Source: Muscardinus avellanarius
Lineage: Eukaryota; Chordata; Mammalia; Rodentia; Gliridae
Assembly: GCA_963383645.1 (NCBI GenBank)
Contig: OY726559.1
Span: 113,099,393-113,163,392 of the forward strand
Direction: 5' to 3'
Length of the DNA stretch: 64,000 nt
Shown here: positions 23,856-34,400 of the stretch, in pieces
How the letters are laid out: every line of letters starts with the position of its first letter
Numbering within the stretch: the stretch's first letter is position 1
The notes under the pieces: generated by a model
What the model was told of the DNA's origin: nothing
What the model saw: the letters and a program-made list of their open reading frames with translations, nothing else
Database searches by the model: none
Position numbers and translations under genes: made by a program

Positions 23856-24154
23856 TCTAATTAGTTCTCAGCTGGCTCCAAAAATACACAGGAATGAAAG
23901 AGAGGCCTGGGACCAGAGGCAGGGGTGTATCTCTGCTCCCCCTTCCAGAGTTCCCCATCTCACACACGCGAGTGTGCACAGACACATGTGTGTGTGAGAG
24001 GCAGCTGGCTTATAGGAGAGGAACCAAGACTGGGGGTCTCCAGCACCCTGAGAACGCTAAAGTTAGGGTGGGAGACAGTCCTGGCGGGAGGCAGGGACGC
24101 TGGCCTTGATTTTGTGGGGCAGCCAGGTAGTCTCTGAGGACAAAGAAAAAGGCT

Positions 24155-24264
24155 GCCAGGCGTGGTGGCGCAGGCATTTAATCTCAGCATGTGGGAGGTG
24201 GAGACCTGGCCAGCCTCAGCTACTTAACGAGGCCCTTTGCAACTCAGTGAGACCCTGTTTCAAA

Positions 24265-24316
<52 letters not shown>

Positions 24317-24585
24317 ATAAAAAGTAGAGCTGGGTATGTTAAAAAAAAAAAAAAAAAAAAGGAAAAGAAGCCTGGAATGGCGGTACACATCTGGGACCCC
24401 AGTCCTTGGGAGGCTGAGACAGGAGGATCGCAGGTTTGAAGCCAGCCTCAGCAATTTACCAACTTCCTTGGCAACTTAGCAAGAGCCTGTTTCAAAACAA
24501 AAACAAATAAATAAAAAGGGCTGGAGGTGTAGCTGAGACGCAGAAGGCCCCTGGGCTCATTCTCCAGGACCAAAGAGAAAAGGAG
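24155..24585 (+). repeat. two plus-strand SINEs with (GAAA)n and poly(A)
   Basis: The first copy (24,155-24,330) is interrupted by (GAAA)n at 24,265-24,316 and followed by a 22-base A-run. The second copy lies at 24,370-24,580. Confidence 0.85.
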
Positions 24586-25113
24586 GGTAAGAACTACAGG
24601 GCACAGGGGGCACGGGCGCTGGTGTGAAGAAGCAGAGGAGGGGGCACAGCCCTGGAAACTTCCTGGGGAAGCAGGGAAGAGGTAGGATGTGTTGAGAGCC
24701 AAGGACCCAGGGATTCTCCCAGAGAAAGGGAGCGCGGAGATGAGGCTGCCGGCCCCTGGCTGGGGTGGATGCGGGGAGTGCTGGCTGCCAGGCAGCCGGG
24801 CCAGCCTTGCACAATGACTTCTCTGTGCATGGCCAGGGAAGTGGCCCTGTCAGGTGCAGGGGCTTAGCTGCCAGGGGTGGCCGGGAACCCAGATGGAGGG
24901 AGGGAGGGAGGCCTGAGGGGAGGCCTCGGCTTTGGCCAAGTGTGGGCAGGGGGAGGCTGCGTGGAGCCATGCCCAGCTCAAGTCCTGCCAGCCGCCCAGT
25001 CAGCCCCGCTCCCGGCACCAGGCTTCCCCATGGCCACTCCCATTTTTCCCCACTTGTACTCCTGATCCCTTCCAGACTCCCTTTGGGCCTCACCCCCAAC
25101 CCCAGCCTCCTCT
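24586..25113. other. unique sequence, no gene recognised
   Basis: GC-rich, with G-runs near 24,893-24,912. Open frames on both strands are by-products of composition. Confidence 0.4.
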
Positions 25114-25114
25114 C

Positions 25115-25180
<66 letters not shown>

Positions 25181-25547
25181 TTTCTTTCTTTTTGCGGTAC
25201 TGGGGATGGAACCCAGGGCCATTCTACCTCTGAGCTACACCCCCAGCCCTATTTTTTATTCTTTATTTTGAACCAGGGTCTCACTGAGTTGCAGAGGGTC
25301 TCACTAGGTAGCTGAGGCTGTCCAGGAACCACGATCCTCCTGGCTCAGCCTCCCAAATGTTGAAATTACGAGCGTGCACCACTATGCCCAGCTAATAAAA
25401 TAATAATTTTAAAAAGGGCTGGGGGTATAGGTCAGAGGTAGAATGCCCCATGGATTCAATTCCCAGTACCAAAATATAAGCAGAGGGCTATATCTCCAGG
25501 AAGAACAGCAAAAGAAGGAGTTTGGGGTGGTTTTGCTTTCTTCCTTC

Positions 25548-25614
<67 letters not shown>

Positions 25615-25970
25615 GTGCAGGGACAAAACCCAGAGTCTCATACATCTTAGGTTAATGCTCTTACCACTGAGCCACACGCCAGCCCCAGGGTTTTGGGTTT
25701 TGACTCTGGAGTTGAACAAGCTGTGCAGGACACAAACTCCCACTATTTGGGAGGCTGAGATGGGGGGATCAGAAGTTCAAGGCCAGCCTCAGCTACTTAG
25801 TGAGGGCCTCTGCAACTTGGTGAGACCCTGTTTCCAAATAAAGAATTAAAAATGGGACTGGAGGTGTAGCTTGGAGGTAGAATGCCCCCTGGGTTCCATC
25901 CCCAGTACTGCAATAAATAAATAAATAAATAATAAATAAATAAATAAATAAACCCTCTGGCTCCCTCACT
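25114..25970. repeat. SINE and (TTTC)n cluster
   Basis: (TTTC)n at 25,114-25,190 is joined to a minus-strand SINE (25,193-25,395). A plus-strand ID-like unit (25,415-25,480), (TTTC)n (25,540-25,614), an old minus ID unit (25,616-25,688), a plus-strand SINE (25,720-25,910) and (AATA)n follow. Confidence 0.85.
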
Positions 25971-26985
25971 AGCTGGGTGACTAGGAGGTCCCTTACAGCA
26001 TCTGGACCTTAATTGCCTCCCACGTAATCCTGAGGATCAGATGGTTCGGTGAGATTTGAGAGCGTGCTGAAGGGTTGTGTGCGCATGTCTGGAGTCAGGT
26101 GCTCTACGCTGAGGTCACAGTTCCAGGGGCCGTGGCCATAGGGGAGAGTCAGGAAGGCTGGCCAGGCTTGGAAGTGTGGGTGAGGACTGGAGGAAGGAGA
26201 CAGAGCAGAGGTGCTCTGCGAGGCTGGCGCTGCTGAAACTGGCTCGAGAAGGGCTGGTTTTTAACAATTAGGTGTTAGGCCTCATTACCGCAGCAGCGTC
26301 TCTCATCCTTCCCAGGAGCAATACTGGAAGGAGGAGAGGGGAAGGTGGAGGAGCCCTGCCCCAGACGGCCTGCAGCTCTCCCTGGGCCTTCATCACGCAG
26401 AGGGAGCACGGGTACGCACAGGGGACCTCCCCAACTAGACGCGTGCAAGCCTTTCCCCCTGGGACCTGCTCCAGCCCCCAACTTGACCGGAGGCAGCTCG
26501 GTTTGGATTTATTTAGATCGCAGGTCCCGTGGGCCAGAGGGTCTGAGCAGGAGGGCCTTTTGTCTCTAAGCAGTCACTCCTGTTGTACTAGCCAGAGTCA
26601 GGAGGCAGGGAGAGTTTGCCATCACCCCCTGTCCTCCGCAATGGGGCCTTTAGGTCTGAGGGAAGGACCAGGTTGGGGCTGGCATATGGAGGGAGAGCCC
26701 TGGGCATGGGGCACGAGCCTCGCCTGGCTGGGGCTGCCTTCTGCCGGATCTGTCCATCTGGCACCAGCTGGCTTCCCAACACCGCCCCCGCAACCAACCC
26801 TTCTCCTGTGGTTGCCATGACAACTGGCTGCCATCTTGGACTCCGGTGTTACCTCATCTCTGGGTTTTTCCCACCCGGGTTCCTGGAGGCTGGGAGAAAC
26901 ATCTCCGGGGATTTATTCTTTTCCCCTGATATCCACCCAATAATAATCCACATGAACATATGACTCTTAAAAATGGCCCAAATAA
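25971..26985. other. SINE-free island with RFX/YY1 site
   Basis: One kilobase of unique DNA with TTAACAATTAGG and CCTCATTACC at 26,260-26,290, and the X-box/YY1 pair at 26.81 kb. No coding exon is recognised. Confidence 0.5.
26811..26838 (+). promoter_or_regulatory. RFX X-box next to a YY1 motif
   Basis: GTTGCCATGACAAC (26,811-26,824) is a near-perfect palindromic RFX X-box. It is followed 5 bp later by GCCATCTTG, a YY1-type site. RFX factors regulate ciliary and neural genes. The site is in a 1-kb SINE-free island. Confidence 0.6.
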
Positions 26986-27314
26986 GCCAGGCACATGCCT
27001 TCCATCCCAGTACCTGGGAGGCTGAGAACAGGAGAATCACAGGTTCGAGGTCAGCCTCAGCAATTTAGTGAGACCCTATTTTATTTTATTTATTTTTGTG
27101 GTACTGGGGATGAAACCCAGGGGCCTTCTACCTCCGGGCTATACTCCCAGACCTATTTTATATTTTATTTGGAAACAGGGTCTCACTAAGTTGCTGAGAG
27201 CCTAAGTAGCTAAGGCTGGCATTGAACCTGTGCCATCCTCCTCTCTCAGCCTCCCAAGCACTGGAATTACAAGCATGCGCCACCATGCCCGACGTGAGAC
27301 CCAATTTTTTCTCT

Positions 27315-27345
<31 letters not shown>

Positions 27346-27775
27346 CTTTCTTCTTTTTTTTAAAATAAATTTTTGAGACCCTATTTTAAATTAAGAAAGA
27401 AAATTGAAATGGGGTGTATCTCAGAGGTAAAATGCCCCCGGGTTCAATCTCCACTACTGCAAAAAACAAGGTGGGGGGTCTGGGGAATAGGAGTGAATAT
27501 AGCTCAGAGGTAGAACACCCCTGGGTTCAACCTCTAGTCCAAAAAATTAAATAAAGAAATGACCAAAGCCAGGCGTGGTGGCACACGCTTGTAATTCCCG
27601 CGCTTGGGAGGCGGAGACAGGAGGATCGCACGGGTTCGAAGCCAGCCTCAGCTACTTAGTGAGGCTCTCAGCAACTTAGTGAGACCCTGTTTCCAAATAA
27701 AGTATAAAATAGGTCTGGAGGTGTAGCCCAGAGGTAGAAGGCCCTTGGTTTCCACCCCCAGTACCATAAAAAGAA
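26985..27775. repeat. SINE cluster with a nested insertion
   Basis: A plus-strand SINE (26,985 onward) is split by a minus-strand SINE at 27,077-27,293 flanked by GTGAGACCC at 27,068-27,076 and 27,294-27,302. Remnants and an ID unit (27,370-27,560) and a further plus-strand copy (27,570-27,765) follow. Confidence 0.85.
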
Positions 27776-28012
27776 AGAAAGAAAGAAATGACCAAAATGG
27801 AGGCTCCTGTGAGTCAGACTCTTCCATACATCCTATTAGTTATTTGACATGTCTAAGAAAGAATTAAGAGGATAGGATTCAAGAGGTGCTGACTCGGCTT
27901 CTTGCTTCTGTGACAGACTTTCCTCTCTCCAACCAGGAAATGTCACCGTCTTACTTATCCCTGTCTTGGAAAGTCCTTTCTAGGGTATAACCAAGATCCT
28001 TACTGCTATAGA

Positions 28013-28014
28013 GT

Positions 28015-28066
<52 letters not shown>

Positions 28067-28162
28067 TTTTTTTGCGGGTCTGGGAACGGAACCCAGGGGC
28101 ATTCTACCGCCGAGATACACTCCCAGCCCTATTTTATATTCTTTATTTTTATTTATTTATTT

Positions 28163-28219
<57 letters not shown>

Positions 28220-28545
28220 TACTGGGGTTCCTGGAAGCCCTTCTACCTCTGGGCTACACTCCTAGACCAATTTTTACATTTTTATTTGGAAACAGGGTCT
28301 CCTAAGCCAGCGCTCGTGGCTGGCTTCGAACCTGCGCGATCCTCCTGTCTCTGCCTCCCAAGCGCGGGGATTACAAGCGTGTGCCACCACCCCCGGCCTT
28401 ATATTCTTTATTTTTAAACACTGAGAGTCTCACTGAATTGCAAAGGGCCTCACTAAGTAGCTGAGGCTGGCCTCGAACCATGGTCCTCTTGTCTCAGCCT
28501 CTCAAATGCTGGGATGACAAGCATGCGCCACCATGCCCGGCTTCC
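28013..28545 (-). repeat. minus-strand SINE containing a nested younger SINE
   Basis: After (TTTC)n (28,013-28,066) an older copy (28,070-28,545) is split by a shortened-subfamily copy with (TG)n at 28,152-28,398. The 18-bp duplication TTATATTCTTTATTTTTA is perfect at 28,134-28,151 and 28,399-28,416. Confidence 0.95.
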
Positions 28546-29095
28546 CAAACTGTTCTGAATTTCCCCTTTCCTTTCTCGCTCCTCGACAGGACCTCCAAAA
28601 AGAGGCAGGGACCAGGGAACATTGGACAGGGATGCTCTCCAGGGCTTTGTGGTGTGGCCCCTCCCCTCCCGCCACTGGGGTGGTTCCAGTGGGTCCTGAG
28701 GGACCCTGGGATGGAGAGTGGTCCTTCCTTCCAGAAGGCAGGGGATGTCGCCTGACCCCGAAGGGCATATATAAGGGGCAGCGGGCAGGGGCGGCTTTGC
28801 CGAGGGCACCCAGGATGAGGAGCAGGTGGAGAGAGAAAAGAGGCCATTCTCTGCTGGGGAAGGGGAGGCTGGGATAATTTATGATATCATTGTTCCCCAC
28901 CCCACTTTCCCAGACACCTCCCTCTTCCCAGCCCCCTGCTACTGTAGGTTGCTAGGAGACCCTGGCTTGCTGGGTCTGGGCGGGGCGGGTGTGACAGGAG
29001 GCTTCAGCCAGACTCCCCCTCCCTCCATGCTGGGGCCAGCCCAGGCCTCACAGATACCAGTCTCTTCTGTCATCCCCCCAAATCTGGCTCTCCAG
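28546..29095. other. unique sequence with TATA-like box
   Basis: GC-rich to about 28,860, then ATAATTTATGATATCATTG (28,876 region). An RFX half-site-like GTTGCTAGGAGAC lies near 28,949. No exon is recognised. Confidence 0.45.
28768..28775 (+). promoter_or_regulatory. TATA-like box
   Basis: TATATAAG sits in a GC-rich setting (GGGCA before, GGGGCAGCGG after), the usual look of a TATA promoter. Initiation would be near 28,800. No gene is recognised downstream; the following unique segment runs to about 29,095. Confidence 0.35.
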
Positions 29096-29375
29096 CTGGG
29101 CATGGTGGCGCAAGCTTGTAATCCCAGTACTTGGGAGGCTGAGACAGGAGGACCAGAAGTTTGCAGACAGCCTGGGCTATGTAGTGAGGCCCTCCACAAC
29201 TTAGTGAGACCCTGTGTCAAAATAAAGAATAAAAAATAAGGCTGGGGATATAGCTCGGAGATAGATTGCCCCTGGGTTTCCATCCCAAGTACCGCAAAAA
29301 TAAATAAATAAATAAGGCTGAGGATGTAGCTCGGAGATAGACTGCCTCTGGGTTCACTCCTCAGTACTTAAAAAA
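29096..29375 (+). repeat. plus-strand SINE and an ID unit
   Basis: A full copy at 29,096-29,295 with (AAAT)n tail is followed by an ID-only unit at about 29,315-29,372. Confidence 0.9.
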
Positions 29376-29844
29376 TCTAGCTAGCCCAGAGGAGTGGGGC
29401 AACTCCCTGGTAAGCCCTAGAGCAAGGAATGGGAAGGGAACAGAAGAACAGCTGGCCCACCCCTGAGCTGGAGCCAGCCTGGCCTGGGAAGAGGCTTCGG
29501 GGAAGGCAAGGAAACAGGCCTGGGAGCCGTTTTCAGGGAGACATCTGTGCCTTTGCGGACCTCCCAACATGAGTGTTAGCGGGGATGCAGGTGAGCTCTG
29601 CTCCCCTTTCGGGAATTCCTCTCTCGCTCTGGGGGGCTTGCACCCGTAGGCTCCCACTTCTGGTCCCATATGCCCCTCCTAGGAGACTATCACGAGGGAG
29701 AGAGCTGACCTGAGCTAACTGCCCACCTGCCTCTGCAAGCCCTTGCTCGGCCATCCCATCAGCTAGTCTTTTCAGCAGTCCTGGTAACCAGTTGATCCCG
29801 GCTACACCTTTGAAAGGAGAATCAAAGCTGTAGAAGAGCCAGGC
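29376..29844. other. unique sequence, no gene recognised
   Basis: No repeat or exon is recognised. Confidence 0.45.
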
Positions 29845-30125
29845 AGGTGGCGCCCGCTTGTCATCCTAGTACCTGGGAGGCTGAGACAGGAGGATCGCAG
29901 GTTCGCAGCCAGCCTCAGCTACTTAGTGAGGCCCTCTGCAACTCAGTGAGACCCTGTTTCAAAATAAAGAATAAAAAAAATCGAGCTGGGGGTGTAGGTT
30001 GGAGGTAGAATGCCCCTGGGTTCCATTCCTAGTACCGTAAAAAAATTAGTAAATAAATAAAAATAGGACTAGGAGTGTAACTCAGAGGTTGAATGCTCTT
30101 GGGGTCCATCCTCAGTACCCCCACA
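29845..30125 (+). repeat. plus-strand SINE and an ID unit
   Basis: A copy at 29,845-30,040 is followed by an ID-only unit at 30,065-30,122 and a short (CA)n. Confidence 0.9.
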
Positions 30126-30560
30126 CACACACACGGGTGTAGAAGGGTACTACAACCCAACTACCTAGTATTGCTGTCACTTTCCCAGAGTGACAGGACT
30201 GGCAAGGTGGCTCCTAACAGGCTTCCTGGACCCCAGAGAACAGGCTGCTTTCCTCCTGCCCTGGCTTTCTGCAGAACGTTCCAACATGGCCGAAGAGGGA
30301 CCGAGAGAAGAGAGGACCAGAGAGGCAGGCGGAATCCTTGACCAGTTCCCAAGGTGGAATGCTGGACCAGCCCTTGTAAACTGAGGACAGGACAGGAAAA
30401 GAGGCCGCAGGAGCTGTGGAAGCCACCAGAATCCTCCCAGGTTGGTCTGGACCCCACAGGAAGCCTGCCCTCTGCCTGCCTTGCTGAGCCAAATGCCCTT
30501 GAAATTCATGGGGTCTGAGCTTCCACCCTTATTGTTCTGGGGAGAAATCTTGGAAAAGAT
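30126..30560. other. unique sequence, no gene recognised
   Basis: AACATGGCCGAAG near 30,283 resembles a start context, but the frame is short and shows no family features. Confidence 0.4.
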
Positions 30561-31000
30561 GCCTAGACATTTCGGACATGGTGGCTCTGGCCTGTAATCC
30601 CAGGATTTGGGAGGCTGCGACAGGAGGATTATAGGTTCAAGGCCAGCCTCAGCAACTTAGACCTTCAGCAACTTAAAGTGAGACCCTGTTTCAAAATAAA
30701 AAAAAAATAAGCCGGGTGTGGTGCACAGGCTTGCAATCCCAGCCTTTGGGAGGCAGAGACAAGAGGACAGCAGATCCTGGCCAGCCTCAGCTACTACTTA
30801 TGCCCTTTGCAACTCAGTAGACCCTGTTTCAAAATAAAGAATGAAAATAGGGCTGGCGGTGTAGCTTGAAGGTAGAATGCCCCTGGGTTCCATCCCCAGT
30901 ACCACAAAAATAAATAAATAAATATATAAATAAATAAATAGGGCTGGGGGTGTAGCTCAGAGGTAGAATGTCTGAGGGGTCAATCCGCAGTACCCCCCCC
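30560..31000 (+). repeat. plus-strand SINE stack
   Basis: A partial copy (30,563-30,700), a full copy (30,710-30,905) with (AAAT)n, and an ID unit (30,940-30,995). Confidence 0.9.
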
Positions 31001-31129
31001 CAAAAAAAATTAGACTGAATCCACTGTGGCAGCGTCTCCAGCTTCCTCTTCATGGCCTCTCTCAGCTCCGAGGTCAGACACTGGACACTTTTTCTCTGCC
31101 TTCTTCTAAGGACTCCATCCAAAGTGTAC

Positions 31130-31131
<2 letters not shown>

Positions 31132-31172
<41 letters not shown>
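31132..31172. repeat. (AC)n microsatellite
   Basis: About 20 uninterrupted AC units just upstream of the candidate terminal-exon acceptor. Confidence 0.95.
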
Positions 31173-31174
<2 letters not shown>

Positions 31175-31196
31175 CTGACGGTGTTTTTCTCTTTAG

Positions 31197-31470
31197 ACCA
31201 GAGAGAAGCAGCTGCTCCCCGCTGGCGGCCGGGGTCCCTCTGAGGCGCCTCCTGGACTGGCTGGAATCCCAGGCTTGGCTCTAGTGAACTGAAGTTGGCG
31301 GAGGCAGCGTAGAAGGGAGAAGACCCCGGGGGCCGGAGACCCGCTGCTCCCACCCACAGGCCGTCTCCCTGATCTATCGGCTCCTCCTGTGCCATCTCTG
31401 CTGGGACTCCCACATCCTCTGAGACCAAGACCCACCTCTTGTCTAATAAAGAATCTTAAACCAGGCGTGG
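31197..31470 (+). other. candidate terminal exon with AATAAA
   Basis: A strong acceptor (GTGTTTTTCTCTTTAG, AG at 31,195-31,196) precedes about 250 bp of unique GC-balanced sequence ending in CTTGTCTAATAAAG, with the poly(A) signal AATAAA at 31,445-31,450. A SINE begins immediately after. The strand and position (21 kb past mir-9-1) would suit the last exon of MIR9-1HG. No recognisable protein is encoded. It may instead belong to an unrelated noncoding RNA. Confidence 0.35.
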
Positions 31471-31690
31471 TGGCGCACGCTTGTAATCCCAGCACTTGGG
31501 AGGCTGAGACAGGAGGATCACGATTTCAGACAGCCTCAGCTACTACTTAGTGAGGCCCTCTGCAACTCAGTGAGACCCTGTTTCAAGATAAAGAATAAAA
31601 AATAGGGCTGGGGTGTAACTTGGAGGTAGAATGTCCCTGGGTTTCACCCCCAGAACCACACACACACACACACAAATAATAATAATAAAG
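31458..31690 (+). repeat. plus-strand SINE with (CA)n and (AAT)n tail
   Basis: A full standard copy begins eight bases after an AATAAA and ends in CAGAACC(AC)n(AAT)n. Confidence 0.9.
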
Positions 31691-31949
31691 ATTCTTGATA
31701 TTGACGCAGTAATGGTGGTAGTCACTGTGTTTAGGCAGAGCTGGAAAGCGGAGGATGGTGGAGAGGGGGTGACACTGGGCCCCCTGCTGCAGAGACCACC
31801 TTGCAACCGAAAGTTGGAGTGTCCAGAACCAGAGTCCCACCTGCCAGAGCTCCCAGCCAAGGAAGCACCCAGGGACAAGAGGAGGGGGAGTTTTCTGCGT
31901 GGGTGGCCCCCCTCTCCTACAGGAAAGGAACCTTTCTCAGAAATGCCCT

Positions 31950-34400
31950 CCTGAAGCCTGGCCTGGTGCCTCACGCTTGTAATCCCAGTACTTGGGAGGC
32001 TGAGACAGGGAGATCAGGGTTCGAGGCCAGCCTCAGCTACTTAGTGAGGTCCTTGGTCATATAGTGAGACCCTGTTTTAAAATAAAGAATACTGCCGGGC
32101 GTGGTGGCGCACGCTTGTAATCCCCGCACTTGGGAGGCAGAGACAGGAGGATCGCGCAGGTTCGAAGCCAGCCGCGCGCTGGCTTAGGAGACCCTGTTTC
32201 CAAATAAAAATGTAAACATAGGTCTGGGAGTGTAGCCCGGAGGTAGAAGGGCTTCCAGGAACCCCAGTACCACCAAAAAAATAAAAAATAAAGAATACAG
32301 CTGGGCATGATGGTGCATACTTGTAATCCCAACATTCAAGAGGATGAGACAGGAGGATCATGGTTCAAAGACAGCCTCATTTACTTTGTGAGGCCTTTTG
32401 CAATTCAGTGAGACACTGTTTCAAAATAAAGAATAAAAAAACAGGGCTAGGGGTATAGCTCCGGGGTAGAATGCCCCTGGGTTCCATCCCAAGTACTGCA
32501 AAATAAAATAAATAAAATAAATAAAATAGGGCTGGAGGTGTAGCTCTTGAGGAACAATGTGCCTGGGTTCAATCCCTAGCACCACACACCCCCACAAAGA
32601 ATAAATTAAATTAAATTAAATTAAAAGGCCCAGAGGGTGCTGGGTGTGGTGGAACAGGCTGAGACGGGAGGATTACGGTTTGCGAACAGCCTCAGCTACC
32701 TAGTGAGGTCCTTTGCAACTCAGTGAGACTGTTTCAAAATAAAAAATAGGACTGGAGGTGTAGCTCGGAGGTAGAATGCCCCTGGGTTCAATCCCCTGTG
32801 TGATACAAAAAATAAAAATAAAAAAATAAAAAGGAGCAGGAATAGAATGTCCCTGGGCTGCCGGACGTGGCACATGGTTGTAATCCTTTTACTGGGAGAC
32901 TGAGACAGGATCGCAGGTTTGTGGCCAGCCTCAGCTACTTAGTGAGGCCCTCTGCAACTCAGTGAGAGCCTGTTTCAAATACAGAATAAAAAATAGGGCT
33001 GGGGGTGTAGCTCAGAGGTAGAATGCTCCTGGGTTCCATCCCTAGTACCAAAAAAAGGAGAGAGAGAGAGAGAGTGTGTCAGTCAGTCCCTGGGGGTTCA
33101 TTTTCAGTATTTAGTGAGACTCTGTTTCTGAACAAAAAATCAAAAGGATCCGGGCGTGGTGGCACACACTTATAATCCCAGCATTCGGGAGGCTGAGACA
33201 GGAAGATCATGGTTCACCAAGAGCCGCAGCTACTTAGTGAGGCCCTTTGTAACTCAGTGAGACCCTGTTTCCAAATAAAGAATAAAAAATAGGGCTGGGA
33301 GTGTACCTCAGAGATGGAATGTCCCTGGGTTCCATCCCCATTACAGAAAAAGGGGGGCAGAAGGTATAGGTCAGCTGTAGAATACACCCCAGCACAGTTA
33401 TTACCATCATCATTATCATCAAACAGGAAAGCTCCAGGGGTGTATGTCAAGGTAGAATGCCTCTGGGCTTAATCCCCAGTACCATAAACAAACAAGCTGG
33501 GCATAAGAGAGGCACAGTTGTGCAGTGGTTATTCCTTTGACCCCAGTTCCCAGTTCTTGGCAGGAGAATTGCAACCTTAGACCATTTCAAAATAAAAAAA
33601 ATTAAATGGAACTGAACATGGTGGCACACGCCTGTAATCCCAGTACTTGGGAGGTCGAGACAGGAGGATTGCATGTTTGAGGCCAGACTCAGCAAGTGAT
33701 GAGACTCTCAGCAACCTAGCAAGACTATCTCAAAGTAAAAATTTAAAAATAGGGCTGGGGATGGGTGTGGTGGCGCACACTTGTAATCCCAGTGCTTGGG
33801 AGGCTGAAACAGGATGATTACAGGTTCATGGACAGCCTCAGCTACTTAGTGAGGCCCTTTGCAACTTAGTGAGACCCTCATTCAAAATAAAGAATAAGAA
33901 CCCGGGCGTGGTGGCTCACGCTTGTAATCCCTGCGCTTGGGAGGCGGAGACAGGAGGATCGCACAGGTTCAAAGCCAGCCGCGCTGGCTTAAGAGACCCT
34001 GTTTCCAAGTTTAAAAAATATTAAAAAAATAGGTCTGGGAGTGTATCCCAGAGGTAAAAGGGCTTCCAGGAACCCCAGTACCACCAAAAATAAAGAAAGA
34101 AAGAAATAATAAAAAATAGGGCTGGGGTGTAGCTTGGAGGTAGAATGTCCCTAGGTTCAATCTCCAGTACAGAAGAAAGAAAGGAAGGAAGGAAGGAAGG
34201 AAGGAAGGAAGGAAGGAAGGAAGGAAGGAAGGAAGGGAGGGAGAAAGAAAGGAAGGAAGGGGAGGAGGAGGAAGAGAAAGAAAGAGAAAGAAAGATAGAA
34301 AGGAAAGAAGGAAGGGAGGAAAGAAGGGAGGGAGGGAGGGATCCGTAGAGTATATCTCAGGGGTAGAATGCCCCTGGGTTCAATCTCCAATACAAAAAGA
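31950..34400 (+). repeat. head-to-tail array of plus-strand SINEs
   Basis: About 2.4 kb are almost pure SINE, all in one orientation. Copies or parts start near 31,955, 32,095 (shortened subfamily), 32,298, 32,525 (ID), 32,635, 32,865, 33,145, 33,430 (ID), 33,610, 33,768, 33,902 (shortened), 34,115 (ID) and 34,345 (ID). A (GGAA)n tract fills 34,176-34,340. Confidence 0.9.

Noticed and set aside
34145..34390. Lys/Glu/Arg- or Ser/Phe/Leu-repeat 'proteins' over GGAA, GAAA, GA and CA tracts (also 3,409-3,730; 16,282-16,598; 24,557-25,315; 25,409-25,743; 41,000-41,150)
   Set aside because: They are translations of microsatellites and SINE tails.
31950..34400. Tandem duplication of one SINE
   Set aside because: Neighbouring copies belong to different subfamilies and have different tails, so separate insertions explain the array better.
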